Under the pieces are notes generated by a model, which ran no database searches, was not told the DNA's origin, and worked only from the letters and a program-made list of their open reading frames with translations. From Candidatus Harrisonbacteria bacterium CG10_big_fil_rev_8_21_14_0_10_44_23 (GTDB lineage: Bacteria > Patescibacteriota > Minisyncoccia > UBA6257 > 1-14-0-10-44-23): a stretch of 35,071 nucleotides of DNA. Positions 15,299 to 23,276 of the stretch are shown one piece after another; position 1 is the stretch's first letter, and the number at the start of each line of letters is the position of its first letter. The stretch covers positions 25,129 through 60,199 of the forward strand of contig PFBB01000014.1 of assembly GCA_002773475.1 (NCBI GenBank). The letters run 5' to 3'. The position numbers and the translations under genes were made by a program.

Positions 15299-17152
15299 AT
15301 GAACCGATTTGATATTAACGACATCATCTCTGACGCCTCCGCGCAGAGCAATGACTACATAGAAAGGCCAATAACCGAAAGGGTGTTCTGGCTTTTTTCC
15401 TCATTGACGGTTCTAACTTGTCTAGCCGTATTCTCTCGTCTAGCTTTTTTAAATATCGCCAAAGCTGACATCTATCAAGAGCGTGCCCAAGGAAACGCTC
15501 ACCAAGAAATTAGTATTCCGGCACTCCGCGGGATTATTACCGATCGCTACGGAGAGCCAATCGCTAAAAACGCCGAAACCTTTTCAGTTTTCATCAACTT
15601 ATCCAAGGCCCTCCAAAATCCAGAGGTGCTCAATGACGACCTTGCTCGCATCGCCCAAACCCTAGAAATTGACCCAGGCGAATTGCGCCAAACAATCTAC
15701 AATAGCAACCTAGAAAAAAGTACTAGTCTCGCTATCGCTAGGAACGTTGATAGTGAGCAAGCAATTAAAATTCGCGGTCTAGGCATTGATGATATTGCAG
15801 TCATAAACGACTATCGCCGAGAGTATCCTTATCCCGAAGCTTTCGCTCACGTTATCGGCTACACTGGCCCAGCCGAAGAAGGTAATGAAATAGTGGGAAA
15901 GATTGGGCTGGAGGCAGTTTACGACAAGGAGCTTAGAGGCCGCGATGGCGCCTCGTATATATTTCGAGATGCATTTGGAAACGAGATAGACCAGAAGATC
16001 GCCAGAGACCCAATAGCGGGGGACACCATAAAAACCACCCTCGATGCAAAACTCCAGAATTATTTTTATGAAAGATTAAAGCAGGGGTTAAAAGATTTGG
16101 GTGTATATGCCGGAGTTGGCCTAGCCATTCAACCAGACACAGGTGAAGTGCTAGCCCTGATCAGTATGCCCAGCTTTGACAGCAATGTTTTTGTTGAGCC
16201 AAATCGTAGCGATGAAAGAGTAGACGTACTCTTAGATTCTCACCAACCGCTATTTAATCGAGCCGTTAGTGGCGCCTACAATCCAGCCTCAACCATCAAA
16301 CCCCTTGTGGCTTTAGCTGCCCTGAAAGAGAAGGTCGTGGATGACGTTTTTGGCATCGAATCTAAGGGCTATATCGAAATTCCCAACCCTTATTATCCAG
16401 ACAAACCAAGCCGATTTTTAGACTGGAAAGCTCATGGATGGGTAAATGTTCGTTCTGCCCTCGCACGGTCCTCTAACGTCTATTTTTACGCTGTTGGAGG
16501 GGGTTTTGAAGACCTGGTAGGTCTAGGAATAGATAGGCTAAGAAACTATTGGCAATACTTTGGTTTAGGCTCAACCACCGGCATCGATCTCAACGCGGAG
16601 GCAACTGGATTTTTGCCTAGTATTAAAGAAAAAGAAGATCGCACTGGCCAGCCTTGGCGAGTGGGAGACACCTACAATATCAGCATTGGACAAGGCAATC
16701 TTAGAGTCACCCCAATTCAGTTAATTCGCTTCATCGCCTCTATTGGCACCCGAGGTTTAATGTATCGTCCTTACGTAGCTAAAACCATCACCGATTCTTT
16801 GGGTGAGGTTGTTTTAGAAAATAATCCCGAAGTGGTGCTTAGCTACTCCGACTGGAAATTTGAGCTCGGCGAGGTGCGGGCTGGAATGGAGCAAGGGGTG
16901 ACTAAGGACTATGGCACATCCCACCTATTAAGCTATCTTCCTTTTAGCTCTGCTGGCAAAACCGGTAGTGCCCAAATCCAAAACAACACCAAGACTAATG
17001 CCTTCTTTGTCGGCTACGCCCCAGCAGAAAATCCAGAAATCGCAATCTTGGTATTAGTCGAAGACTCTCGAGAGGGGAGTTTAAACACCATCCCTATTGC
17101 CAAAGACGTCCTTGATTTCTATTACAAAGAAAGACTTCAATCAGGAAAGTGA
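15299..17152 (+). CDS. mrdA: Penicillin-binding protein 2, elongation transpeptidase
   Basis: A 617-residue class B PBP that cross-links side-wall peptidoglycan. It has a cytoplasmic start, one membrane helix (about residues 28-50), the pedestal domain with RGIITDRYGEPIAKN (77-91), and the transpeptidase domain. The catalytic motifs are SxxK as STIK (Ser331), SxN as SSN (391-393) and KTG (554-556, followed by SA). Length is near E. coli PBP2 (633). The stop TGA overlaps a GTG start of the next gene (GTGA). In many bacteria rodA follows mrdA; here it does not. Confidence 0.95.
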   Translation: MNRFDINDIISDASAQSNDYIERPITERVFWLFSSLTVLTCLAVFSRLAFLNIAKADIYQERAQGNAHQEISIPALRGIITDRYGEPIAKNAETFSVFINLSKALQNPEVLNDDLARIAQTLEIDPGELRQTIYNSNLEKSTSLAIARNVDSEQAIKIRGLGIDDIAVINDYRREYPYPEAFAHVIGYTGPAEEGNEIVGKIGLEAVYDKELRGRDGASYIFRDAFGNEIDQKIARDPIAGDTIKTTLDAKLQNYFYERLKQGLKDLGVYAGVGLAIQPDTGEVLALISMPSFDSNVFVEPNRSDERVDVLLDSHQPLFNRAVSGAYNPASTIKPLVALAALKEKVVDDVFGIESKGYIEIPNPYYPDKPSRFLDWKAHGWVNVRSALARSSNVYFYAVGGGFEDLVGLGIDRLRNYWQYFGLGSTTGIDLNAEATGFLPSIKEKEDRTGQPWRVGDTYNISIGQGNLRVTPIQLIRFIASIGTRGLMYRPYVAKTITDSLGEVVLENNPEVVLSYSDWKFELGEVRAGMEQGVTKDYGTSHLLSYLPFSSAGKTGSAQIQNNTKTNAFFVGYAPAENPEIAILVLVEDSREGSLNTIPIAKDVLDFYYKERLQSGK

Positions 17153-17607
17153 TTCAGAATATATTAACCATTTTAATGGGGGCCACCCCCGTGTTTGAAC
17201 TAAGGGGGGCCATCCCAGTTGCCCTCGCCGCTTTTTCCTTCTCTCTTCCAAGGGCGATTTATTTTTCCATCCTCGGCAACCTTCTCCCCGTTCCGATTCT
17301 TTTTATCTTCCTCCCAATGTTGAGCGATTATTTATCTGAAAAATTCTATCTAGCTAAAATTATTCTAAATAAAATATTCACTCAGGCCCGTTCGCGCCAC
17401 ACTAACAAATTTGATAATTGGGGCGCAGTCGTTTTATTCTTCCTTGTTGCCGTTCCCGTCCCTCTCACCGGGGCTTGGACCGCCAGCTTAGTAGCCATTC
17501 TTTTTAGAATTCCTCCCCGCAAATCAATCCCCGCGATCTTCTTTGGCTTACTAGTTTCTGCCGCAATCATTTCCGCTATATCGATCGGGATTATCGCACT
17601 GTTTTAG
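17149..17607 (+). CDS. Small multidrug export family membrane protein (COG2426/PF06695)
   Basis: A 152-residue protein with four or five membrane helices. The start GATPVFELRGAIPVALA holds the family hallmark (Pro-x-x-Glu-Leu-Arg-Gly-Ala-Ile-Pro) and a second one is VAVPVPLTGAWTASLVA. Sm_multidrug_ex is the family name; the actual substrate is not known, and the relation to DedA-type membrane proteins makes lipid-linked roles possible. It starts with GTG inside the end of mrdA (4-nt overlap), so it is coupled to the cell-wall operon. Confidence 0.85.
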   Translation: MIQNILTILMGATPVFELRGAIPVALAAFSFSLPRAIYFSILGNLLPVPILFIFLPMLSDYLSEKFYLAKIILNKIFTQARSRHTNKFDNWGAVVLFFLVAVPVPLTGAWTASLVAILFRIPPRKSIPAIFFGLLVSAAIISAISIGIIALF

Positions 17608-17616
17608 TGGTATCAT
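17608..17616 (+). promoter_or_regulatory. Extended -10 box, likely leaderless tpiA transcript
   Basis: TGGTATCAT overlaps the last codons before the intergenic gap and ends 8 nt before the tpiA ATG. No good -35 was seen. Confidence 0.45.
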
Positions 17617-17624
17617 ATTAAAAT

Positions 17625-18344
17625 ATGAATAAACTGCTCATCGCAAACTGGAAAATGAACCCCGATTCAGAAGAGGCGGCTGTTGGGCTAGCCCACGCCA
17701 CCGATTTAGAAGGAGTAATCATTTGCCCTCCATTTATCTATCTTGAGTCTATCCGAGGGGCCCTTAAAAATGCCCAGCTAGGGGCGCAGGATATTTTCCT
17801 TAGCGATGGCAAGCCCCACACGGGAGAGGTATCAGCGGCGCAGTTGAAAGAAGCCGGAGTTGAGTACGTTATTGTCGGACACAGTGAGAGAAGGGCGCTA
17901 GGAGAAACCAACGAACTGATTTCCTTAAAACTCAAAGCCGCTCTATCAGCAGGAATCCGGCCAATATTGTGTGTTGGGGAGGGGGACAGAGAAGACCCCA
18001 CATCAGAAGAGTTTATTACCGAAGAGATAAACAATGCCCTTAGCGGATTAGATAAAAAAGAAGAAATCATTGTCGCTTACGAGCCGATCTGGGCCATTAG
18101 CAGCAACGAAGGAGCTAATGCCGCCGACCCCGACTATGTAAAGAAAATGATTAAAAAGATTATTCGCCTCAGCCGAAAGCATATCCACCATCCAACCGTC
18201 ATCTATGGCGGATCGACAAATTCTGCTAATATTCAAAGCTATCTAGGCTTAGATGGCGTCGAAGGTGTATTGGTTGGCTCCGTCAGCCTCCAATCCGCAG
18301 AGTTTGCAAAAATGGCCGAAATTATTAAAAAAAATAACAAATAA
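17625..18344 (+). CDS. tpiA: Triosephosphate isomerase
   Basis: Interconverts glyceraldehyde-3-phosphate and dihydroxyacetone phosphate. The 239-residue TIM barrel has Lys10 in ANWKMN, His86 in VGHSERR, the catalytic Glu153 in AYEPIWAI, and the phosphate-binding YGGS and VGSVSL near the end. It is slightly shorter than the usual 250. It follows the mrdA unit by 17 nt and appears to have its own promoter, with no SD. The next gene begins one base after its stop. Confidence 0.97.
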   Translation: MNKLLIANWKMNPDSEEAAVGLAHATDLEGVIICPPFIYLESIRGALKNAQLGAQDIFLSDGKPHTGEVSAAQLKEAGVEYVIVGHSERRALGETNELISLKLKAALSAGIRPILCVGEGDREDPTSEEFITEEINNALSGLDKKEEIIVAYEPIWAISSNEGANAADPDYVKKMIKKIIRLSRKHIHHPTVIYGGSTNSANIQSYLGLDGVEGVLVGSVSLQSAEFAKMAEIIKKNNK

Positions 18345-18345
18345 T

Positions 18346-19113
18346 ATGAAATTTAATTCGAAAGAATGGTTCTGGCATTTCCTAAATGCCACCTTAGTTG
18401 TTGCGGTCATCCTCGGAATCACCATTAGCTTGGCAGTGGTTCGAGCCTCCAATGCTACTCAACCTACTCGCACGATAACTGTTTCGGGTGAGGGGTCTGT
18501 AAAAGTTGAGCCCGATATCGCGGAATTACGATTTAGCGTCGTGTCTGAAGCAAAGGTTGCCAAGGACGCAGAAGACGAAACAAGCGAAAAGATATCCAAG
18601 GCTGTCAGCTTCCTTAAAGACAGCGGAGTAAAAGACAAAGACATTAAAACCAGCAATGTAAATCTTTACCCTCGCTATTCCTACCGTCCCCTTAACGGCA
18701 TAGACGACCAGCAACAAATTACTGGCTATGAAGCACGTATTTCGGTGACCGCGCAACTTCGTGACCTAGAAACCGCTAGCGATATAGTTAGCGGGCTAAC
18801 AGAGTACGGGGTAAACCAAATTGATTCATTCAACTTCCAAGTTGAGGACCCAGATCAGTTTACTCAGTCTGCCCGAGAAGAGGCCTTTGATAATGCGTGG
18901 AACAAAGCCAAAAACATGGCAGATGCCGCCGGAGTAAATATCGCTCGCGTGGTAACCTTCTACGAATCAAACGGAAGTATGCCTAGAGTGATGTATGCCG
19001 AAGCCGCTTATGGAATGGGTGGAGACGCAATGGTAAAAAGTCCTTCTGCTCAGCTAGAGCCGGGGCAGGAAGAAATAAATGTCACCGTTCAGGTAACCTA
19101 CGAGATCCGATAG
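18346..19113 (+). CDS. SIMPL (DUF541) domain protein, membrane anchored
   Basis: A 255-residue protein: a short cytoplasmic start, one membrane helix or uncleaved signal (about residues 15-36), and then a SIMPL domain starting ITVSGEGSVKVEPDIAELRFSV-like (near residue 44) and ending with EEINVTVQVTYEIR, the normal first and last strands of the family. Members are periplasmic or surface proteins of poorly known function, some forming oligomeric channels-like rings. I start at ATG 18346, one base after the tpiA stop; a longer frame inside tpiA is not credible. A strong terminator follows. Confidence 0.9.
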   Translation: MKFNSKEWFWHFLNATLVVAVILGITISLAVVRASNATQPTRTITVSGEGSVKVEPDIAELRFSVVSEAKVAKDAEDETSEKISKAVSFLKDSGVKDKDIKTSNVNLYPRYSYRPLNGIDDQQQITGYEARISVTAQLRDLETASDIVSGLTEYGVNQIDSFNFQVEDPDQFTQSAREEAFDNAWNKAKNMADAAGVNIARVVTFYESNGSMPRVMYAEAAYGMGGDAMVKSPSAQLEPGQEEINVTVQVTYEIR

Positions 19114-19116
19114 TGC

Positions 19117-19143
19117 AAAAAAGAGCCCTTCGGGGCTCTTTTT
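19117..19143 (+). terminator. Intrinsic terminator after the SIMPL gene
   Basis: GAGCCC-TTCG-GGGCTC stem with a stable TTCG tetraloop, an A-run before it and a T-run after it. Confidence 0.92.
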
Positions 19144-19151
19144 GATATACT
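19143..19151 (+). promoter_or_regulatory. Extended -10 box, likely leaderless FtsB-like transcript
   Basis: TGATATACT begins in the T-run of the preceding terminator and ends 8 nt before the ATG at 19160, so the transcript should start within 1-2 nt of the start codon. Confidence 0.5.
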
Positions 19152-19159
19152 AAATAGCA

Positions 19160-19432
19160 ATGAGGAGAAACTTAATCGCCACCACCATAATCTTAGCTCT
19201 TATAGCCGTTTTAGCTATTCAGCTTAACAACATCAATCGAGAAAGGTTGGCTCTTAAGTCTGCCCTCAAAGAAGACCAAAAAATTGTTTCAGAACTCGAC
19301 CTAGAAAACGCTGACCTAACGGCGGAAATTCAGTATTTTGGTATCCCGGATAATCTAGCTAAAGAATTTAAGTCCCGCTTTAACTATCGTCGCCCCGGAG
19401 AAAAAATGTTTATTCTCGTACCCGAAGAATGA
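19160..19432 (+). CDS. FtsB/DivIC-like septum formation initiator
   Basis: A 90-residue bitopic protein: start MRRN, one membrane helix (about residues 5-22), and a coiled coil (about 25-60, with heptad-like Leu/Ile spacing), followed by YFGIPDNLAKEFKSRFNYRR and GEKMFILVPEE. The plan and the C-terminal motif match the septum initiator (FtsB/DivIC/FtsL) family, which bridges FtsQ/DivIB and the septal synthase FtsWI. Its stop TGA overlaps the next ATG (ATGA). Confidence 0.82.
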   Translation: MRRNLIATTIILALIAVLAIQLNNINRERLALKSALKEDQKIVSELDLENADLTAEIQYFGIPDNLAKEFKSRFNYRRPGEKMFILVPEE

Positions 19433-20010
19433 AGTATCAAAAACTTTTTATTATAGCAGTCGTTTTCATCCTAATAATTTTTGGGGCCTATTATTTTCTG
19501 TCCCAAAAAAATTACCCCATCGCTAATGTGGGTCAGGGTTTGATTGCGGCTAAAGATTTCGACATCAGCTTCAACGCCGCCCTAAGCTTCTATAGGCAAC
19601 AAGCCAGCCAGCAGGGAGCAGACGATCCCGCAACCGATAAAGAATTTCTTAAAGAGCTTAAACGAGCCACACTCGAAAAACTTGTCGACGTCGAAATTGT
19701 TCACGGCTCTCTCTACGAGAAGATGGAGACAAAAGAGATCAAACAGTCTATCAACAGTCAACTAGAAGCCATCGAGCAAAACAACACAGAAGAAAATGTT
19801 ACGGCGATAGAAAATCTTTTCAATGTATCTTGGCAAGAGTTTGAGCGCCTAATATTAATTCCCGAGGCCGAAACAGCCCTGCTCATCCAAGACCTCAACA
19901 GCAAATCAATTGATTTTAACACTTGGCTAGAAGCTCGGAAAAAAGACCTAGAGATCGAAATATTCTACCCTGGTTATTTTTGGGACGGCGAAAGCGTAAA
20001 GGCAAACTAA
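19429..20010 (+). CDS. Membrane-anchored SurA-N-like protein
   Basis: A 193-residue protein with one N-terminal membrane helix (about residues 6-24) and an all-helical outer part. The stretch from NVGQGLIAAKDFDISFNAAL through ATLEKLVDVEIVHGSLYEK has the pattern of the SurA/PrsA N-terminal chaperone domain, where a conserved helix with LxxLVxxxI follows. No parvulin (prolyl isomerase) domain is present. It probably helps folding of exported proteins; this rests on weak similarity. It overlaps the FtsB-like gene by 4 nt and ends 5 nt from convergent tRNA-Gly. Confidence 0.6.
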   Translation: MKYQKLFIIAVVFILIIFGAYYFLSQKNYPIANVGQGLIAAKDFDISFNAALSFYRQQASQQGADDPATDKEFLKELKRATLEKLVDVEIVHGSLYEKMETKEIKQSINSQLEAIEQNNTEENVTAIENLFNVSWQEFERLILIPEAETALLIQDLNSKSIDFNTWLEARKKDLEIEIFYPGYFWDGESVKAN

Positions 20011-20015
20011 GCTTG

Positions 20016-20086
20016 AGCGGGCGAGGAGAATCGAACTCCCGACTTAACCTTGGGAAGGTCACGTATTACCACTATACTACGCCCGC
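20016..20086 (-). tRNA. tRNA-Gly (anticodon CCC), CCA not encoded
   Basis: Minus-strand cloverleaf: acceptor GCGGGCG with CGCCCGC, D-arm GTAGTATAGTGGTAATAC, anticodon loop TTCCCAA (CCC, reads GGG), T-arm CGGGAG-TTCGATT-CTCCTC-like, discriminator T. The next three bases are CAA, so CCA must be added, in contrast to the tRNA-Leu and tRNA-Thr genes here. Confidence 0.95.
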
Positions 20087-20120
20087 AACAAGCTAATATT
20101 AGTAGAAACCGGCAAAAATA

Positions 20121-20153
20121 AAAAGCGCCGCCAGCCCACAGGGGGCTGGCGGC
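20121..20153 (-). terminator. Intrinsic terminator of the DUF2203-like gene
   Basis: An 11-bp stem (GCCGCCAGCCC with GGGCTGGCGGC, 5-nt loop). Read on the minus strand it ends in GCTTTTTATTTTT. It starts 9 nt after the stop of the gene it serves. Confidence 0.88.
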
Positions 20154-20161
20154 TCACTTCG

Positions 20162-20569
20162 TCAGATGCGGCCTAAGATGTCCTGGATGTCGTGCCACTC
20201 CGTCTCATTGACTCGCCGCCATCGATGCACGTGCTCCTCCGTTGGTTCCCAGAGGAATTCAGCTAGATTTCCGCCAAAAACCGCTGGAAAGCTCACCTCT
20301 CCCGTATCCATATCAATCAGCTCTAAGCCGATTTTTTGAAGCTCGGCCATGCAGTGCTCGATTTCCTCCGACACCAAGCCAATCTGCCTCCGCAGATCTC
20401 TCAGCTCTTGAGAATCTACGTTCACTAGCCTATGCTGTTTTTTGCTAAGGCTCCTAAGCACGCTGAACTTTGCTCGGATATCGCTGGCAATCAATCGAAC
20501 TAGAGGAAGCATTTTTTCCGCTTCACTCGGTTCGCTACAAATGTGTCCAGGCTCTCCCAATCCGCTCAT
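20162..20569 (-). CDS. DUF2203-like protein
   Basis: A 135-residue soluble protein. Its centre, EAEKMLPLVRLIASDIRAKF, then a helix pair with EEIEHCMAELQKIGLELID, then the motif DMDTGEVSFPAVFGG and WEPTEEHVHRWRRV, follows the layout of PF09969 (DUF2203): a helical start, a D-x-G-x-V-x-FP turn and a final strand with W-H. The role of that family is unknown. I start at ATG 20569 because a perfect AAAGGAGG SD lies 8 nt before it; an upstream ATG would place the SD inside the gene. Strong SD, own promoter-like boxes (TTGCAA/TACGAT at 20629 and 20607) and terminator make it a free-standing unit, divergent from tRNA-Thr. Confidence 0.7.
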   Translation of the reverse strand: MSGLGEPGHICSEPSEAEKMLPLVRLIASDIRAKFSVLRSLSKKQHRLVNVDSQELRDLRRQIGLVSEEIEHCMAELQKIGLELIDMDTGEVSFPAVFGGNLAEFLWEPTEEHVHRWRRVNETEWHDIQDILGRI

Positions 20570-20637
20570 TCTCTTGCCTCCTTTCCTATTAACGCCCGAT
20601 TTGGATATCGTACCATCCATCAATTTATTTGCAAACC

Positions 20638-20666
20638 TTGTCCATACCCAAGCTTTCAGGCATTAT
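20638..20666 (+). promoter_or_regulatory. Promoter of tRNA-Thr and prfB
   Basis: TTGTCC, a 17-nt spacer and CATTAT. Start of transcription is expected about 4 nt before the tRNA-Thr 5' end. Confidence 0.5.
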
Positions 20667-20676
20667 TACATTCGAG

Positions 20677-20752
20677 GCCGATGTAGCTCAGCTGGTAGAG
20701 CAATCCCTTCGTAAGGGATGGGTCGCCGGTTCGAATCCGGCCATCGGCTCCA
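20677..20752 (+). tRNA. tRNA-Thr (anticodon CGT), CCA encoded
   Basis: Full cloverleaf: acceptor GCCGATG with CATCGGC, D-arm GCTCAGCTGGTAGAGC, anticodon loop TTCGTAA (CGT, reads ACG), T-arm GCCGG-TTCGAAT-CCGGC, discriminator T, CCA encoded. The prfB ATG follows 6 nt after the CCA. Confidence 0.98.
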
Positions 20753-20758
20753 ATAAAT

Positions 20759-21499
20759 ATGTTCCAATCACTAACAGGAAAATACGATAAATCCAACGCC
20801 CAAATCAGTTTCTATTCTGGAGCTGGCGGCGATGACGCGAAAGACTGGACCAACATGTTGGTCCGGATGTATTTGCGCTACGCTCAAAAACGAGGATTTA
20901 AGACGGCACAAGTTGATGACGACACGATCGAAATCAAAGGAGAATATGCCTACGGCACACTAAAAAAAGAATCCGGAGTGCATCGTCTAGTTCGCATCTC
21001 ACCATTCAATTCCAAAAAACTACGCCACACCTCTTTTGCTCTAGTTGATGTTTTACCAGTCCTTCCCCATATCGAGGTGCAAAATTTTCATATTCCCGAA
21101 GATGATCTCAAGGTAGAAGTCTCTCGCTCCTCAGGTCCCGGAGGCCAAAACGTCAATAAGCGCGATACTGCGGTCAGAGTAGTTCATATTCCTAGCAACA
21201 TCTCCGCCGCTAGCCAGTTAGAGCGCTCCCAACAACAAAACAAAGAGAAGGCCATTAGTCTATTAAAGTCCAAGCTCATCCACTTACTACAAAAACACCG
21301 CACCCAGGAATTAAAAGATCTCCGCTCTCACGCCAAGCCAGAGTGGGGGAGCCAGATTCGTTCTTATGTGCTCCACCCTTATAAAAAAGTTAAAGATCAT
21401 CGAACCGATGTCCAATCTAACCAACCAGACAAGGTTTTAGATGGGGGGCTAGATAAGTTTATCGAAGCAGAGATTGGGTTGGAGGAGGATGAATCCTAG
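20759..21499 (+). CDS. prfB: Peptide chain release factor 2 lacking domain 1
   Basis: Ends translation at UGA and UAA. The 246-residue product begins directly at the part equal to about residue 115 of E. coli RF2 (MFQSLTGKYDKSNAQISF). The codon-reading SPF tripeptide is at residues 81-83 (RF1 would have PxT), the GGQ that triggers hydrolysis is at 128-130 (SSGPGGQNVNKRD), and WGSQIRSYVL lies near the end. Domain 1 is missing, and there is no room for it: tRNA-Thr ends 6 nt upstream. The usual autoregulatory frameshift site, which lies in domain 1, is therefore also absent. Rescue factors PrfH/ArfB also lack domain 1 but do not keep SPF. No SD is present outside the tRNA. Confidence 0.92.
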   Translation: MFQSLTGKYDKSNAQISFYSGAGGDDAKDWTNMLVRMYLRYAQKRGFKTAQVDDDTIEIKGEYAYGTLKKESGVHRLVRISPFNSKKLRHTSFALVDVLPVLPHIEVQNFHIPEDDLKVEVSRSSGPGGQNVNKRDTAVRVVHIPSNISAASQLERSQQQNKEKAISLLKSKLIHLLQKHRTQELKDLRSHAKPEWGSQIRSYVLHPYKKVKDHRTDVQSNQPDKVLDGGLDKFIEAEIGLEEDES

Positions 21500-21502
21500 T
21501 CA

Positions 21503-21511
21503 TGTTATAAT
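21503..21511 (+). promoter_or_regulatory. Extended -10 promoter of ftsE
   Basis: TGTTATAAT with no clear -35. A leader of about 50 nt of low-complexity sequence (words such as CTACAAACTAC and CAACTACAAGC) follows before the ATG at 21567. Confidence 0.55.
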
Positions 21512-21566
21512 TGTTTTATCCCACCATCACTACAAACTACTCGCTACCAACTACAAGCTTTTTACA

Positions 21567-22259
21567 ATGATTAATTTCCAAAACGTCACCAAAATATACG
21601 ACAAGGTAAACAAAGAGGCTATTGGAATAGAAGACGTAACCTTCCAAATTGAAGCCGGTGAATTTGTCTCCCTAGTCGGCAAGTCGGGCGCCGGAAAATC
21701 AACTATCCTAAAATTGTTGATCGGCGAAGAAAAACCCACTCGGGGAAGAATCCTCGTTGGCGAATACGAAGTAAACAAACTAAAAAACAACGAGCTGCCC
21801 CATCTAAGGAGACAGATCGGAGTTGTATTTCAAGATTTCAAATTACTTCCCAGCAAGACGGCCTACGAAAATATCGCCTTCGCACTAGAAGCCGCCGGGC
21901 GGCCACAGTCCGAAATAGAAGAATTTGTGCCTCAAGTCTTAGACATGGTCGGCTTGAGCCATAAAAAATACAACTTCCCCCACGAACTATCTGGCGGAGA
22001 AAAGCAACGCGTAGCAATCGCTCGCGCCATGATCCACAACCCAGCAGTTATAGTTGCCGACGAGCCCACTGGAAACCTAGACGACATCAATACCGAAGAG
22101 ATTATTAAGCTCTTAATGCGTATTAACGAGCTCGGCACTACGGTAATTTTTGCCAGCCACAACAAAGATGTCATCAATAAAGTAAATAAGCGTGTTATTA
22201 GTTTAGTTGATGGCCGATTGGTCCGCGACGAGGCTCAAGGTAAATACATTATAATGTAG
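21567..22259 (+). CDS. ftsE: Cell-division ATP-binding protein FtsE
   Basis: ABC-type ATPase of 230 residues that works with FtsX to control peptidoglycan hydrolases at the septum. Walker A GKSGAGKST is at 38-46, the Q-loop at VVFQDFKLLPSKTAYEN, the signature LSGGEKQR at 141-148, and Walker B VIVADEPTGNLD at 161-172. I start at ATG 21567 (MINFQNVTKIYDK), the normal FtsE N-terminus; the longer open frame upstream overlaps prfB and encodes no family sequence. FtsX follows 114 nt later, an unusually wide gap for this pair. Confidence 0.95.
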   Translation: MINFQNVTKIYDKVNKEAIGIEDVTFQIEAGEFVSLVGKSGAGKSTILKLLIGEEKPTRGRILVGEYEVNKLKNNELPHLRRQIGVVFQDFKLLPSKTAYENIAFALEAAGRPQSEIEEFVPQVLDMVGLSHKKYNFPHELSGGEKQRVAIARAMIHNPAVIVADEPTGNLDDINTEEIIKLLMRINELGTTVIFASHNKDVINKVNKRVISLVDGRLVRDEAQGKYIIM

Positions 22260-22359
22260 ACAGTATCTTATATTAAGTATTAAGTAGCAGGCGGAAAACC
22301 AAAAAACAAAATTATTCCAGACAACATTAACTGCGACAACGTTTAATCAATCCCTAATT

Positions 22360-22365
22360 CATAAT
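22360..22365 (+). promoter_or_regulatory. Possible -10 box of a leaderless ftsX transcript
   Basis: CATAAT (5 of 6 consensus bases) ends 8 nt before the ftsX ATG, within a repeated AATTCATAATTCAT word. Weak on its own; it fits the spacing seen at other genes here. Confidence 0.3.
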
Positions 22366-22373
22366 TCATTACC

Positions 22374-23276
22374 ATGCTTACAATTGGAAGAATCGTAAAA
22401 TACGGCGCTCAATATTTCTGGCGCCACGCCTGGCTCTCGACCGCCACCATCGTGATCATGGTTTTAGCTCTTTTAATGTACCAAAGCTTAATGATTTTTG
22501 GCTTTGTTACCGACTACGCCGTCACAACCATTGAAGATAAGATAGATATTTCCGTATATTTCAAAGTTAATGCGGAGGAGGAAGATATATTAAAAATAGA
22601 AACCGCCCTTAAAACTCTCCCAGAAATCAGAGGGACCGAATACATTTCTCGCGAGGCCGCCTTAGCCGAGGTTCAGGCTAGCCACACAGACGATGCCGTA
22701 TCTCAAGCATTGGAGTTGATCCAAGGCAACCCCTTCAGGGCTCTGATAAACATTCAAGCCGAAGACCCCAATCAATATCCCGATATCGCCGCTTATCTGT
22801 CCAACCAAGAGTTCGAGCCAATTATCGATGAAGTAGATTTCACCCGTAATAGGGAGGCTATTGAAAAGCTTAATCGCCTCATCGAAACCGCTAATGGGTT
22901 TGGTTTAGGTATTGCTATTTTCATCACCCTAGCCGCCGCTCTAGTTATTTATAACACCATTCGTCTAGCTATCTACTCATCTAGAGAGGAGATTATGGTT
23001 ATGCGATTAGTTGGCGCTTCAAACTCCTTCATTAAAGGCCCCTACCTAGTTAACGGCATCTTCTACGGACTGACCGGCACTATTGTTACTCTGCTTATTA
23101 CTGCGCCAATAATTAACTTTATGTCGCCCCACCTAGACAAATTCCTTCCCGGGCTAGCTCTCGAAAGTTACTTCTATTCAAATTTCTTCAGTCTCTTCTT
23201 CGCCTTAGTCTTGTTTGGGGTAGGCCTCGGTCTAGTTTCTAGCTGGACATCAATGCAGCGCTATCTCAGAGTGTAG
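22374..23276 (+). CDS. ftsX: Cell-division permease-like protein FtsX
   Basis: A 300-residue membrane partner of FtsE. Layout: cytoplasmic start, helix 1 (about 22-42), an outer domain of about 125 residues (holding EDKIDISVYFKVNAEEEDI and the strand-rich part up to DEVDFTRN), then three helices, with the family motif ATTYNTIR-like (AALVIYNTIRLAIYSSREEI) and MRLVGASNSFI after the second helix. This is the FtsX plan; length is typical. The last bases overlap the left inverted repeat of the GxxExxY unit. Confidence 0.94.
   Translation: MLTIGRIVKYGAQYFWRHAWLSTATIVIMVLALLMYQSLMIFGFVTDYAVTTIEDKIDISVYFKVNAEEEDILKIETALKTLPEIRGTEYISREAALAEVQASHTDDAVSQALELIQGNPFRALINIQAEDPNQYPDIAAYLSNQEFEPIIDEVDFTRNREAIEKLNRLIETANGFGLGIAIFITLAAALVIYNTIRLAIYSSREEIMVMRLVGASNSFIKGPYLVNGIFYGLTGTIVTLLITAPIINFMSPHLDKFLPGLALESYFYSNFFSLFFALVLFGVGLGLVSSWTSMQRYLRV

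Noticed and set aside
18253..18345. Longer N-terminus for the SIMPL protein inside tpiA
   Set aside because: A deep overlap with tpiA is unlikely, and ATG 18346 directly precedes a normal membrane anchor.
20442..20714. Plus-strand frame running into tRNA-Thr
   Set aside because: It lies opposite the DUF2203-like gene and inside a tRNA, with no family features.
20759..21499. Call as rescue factor PrfH or ArfB instead of RF2
   Set aside because: These also lack domain 1 but do not keep the SPF codon-reading motif or the full RF2 domains 2-4 seen here.
21474..21566. Longer N-terminus for ftsE
   Set aside because: It would overlap prfB and add 31 residues unlike FtsE; the ATG at 21567 gives the normal start and follows an extended -10 promoter.
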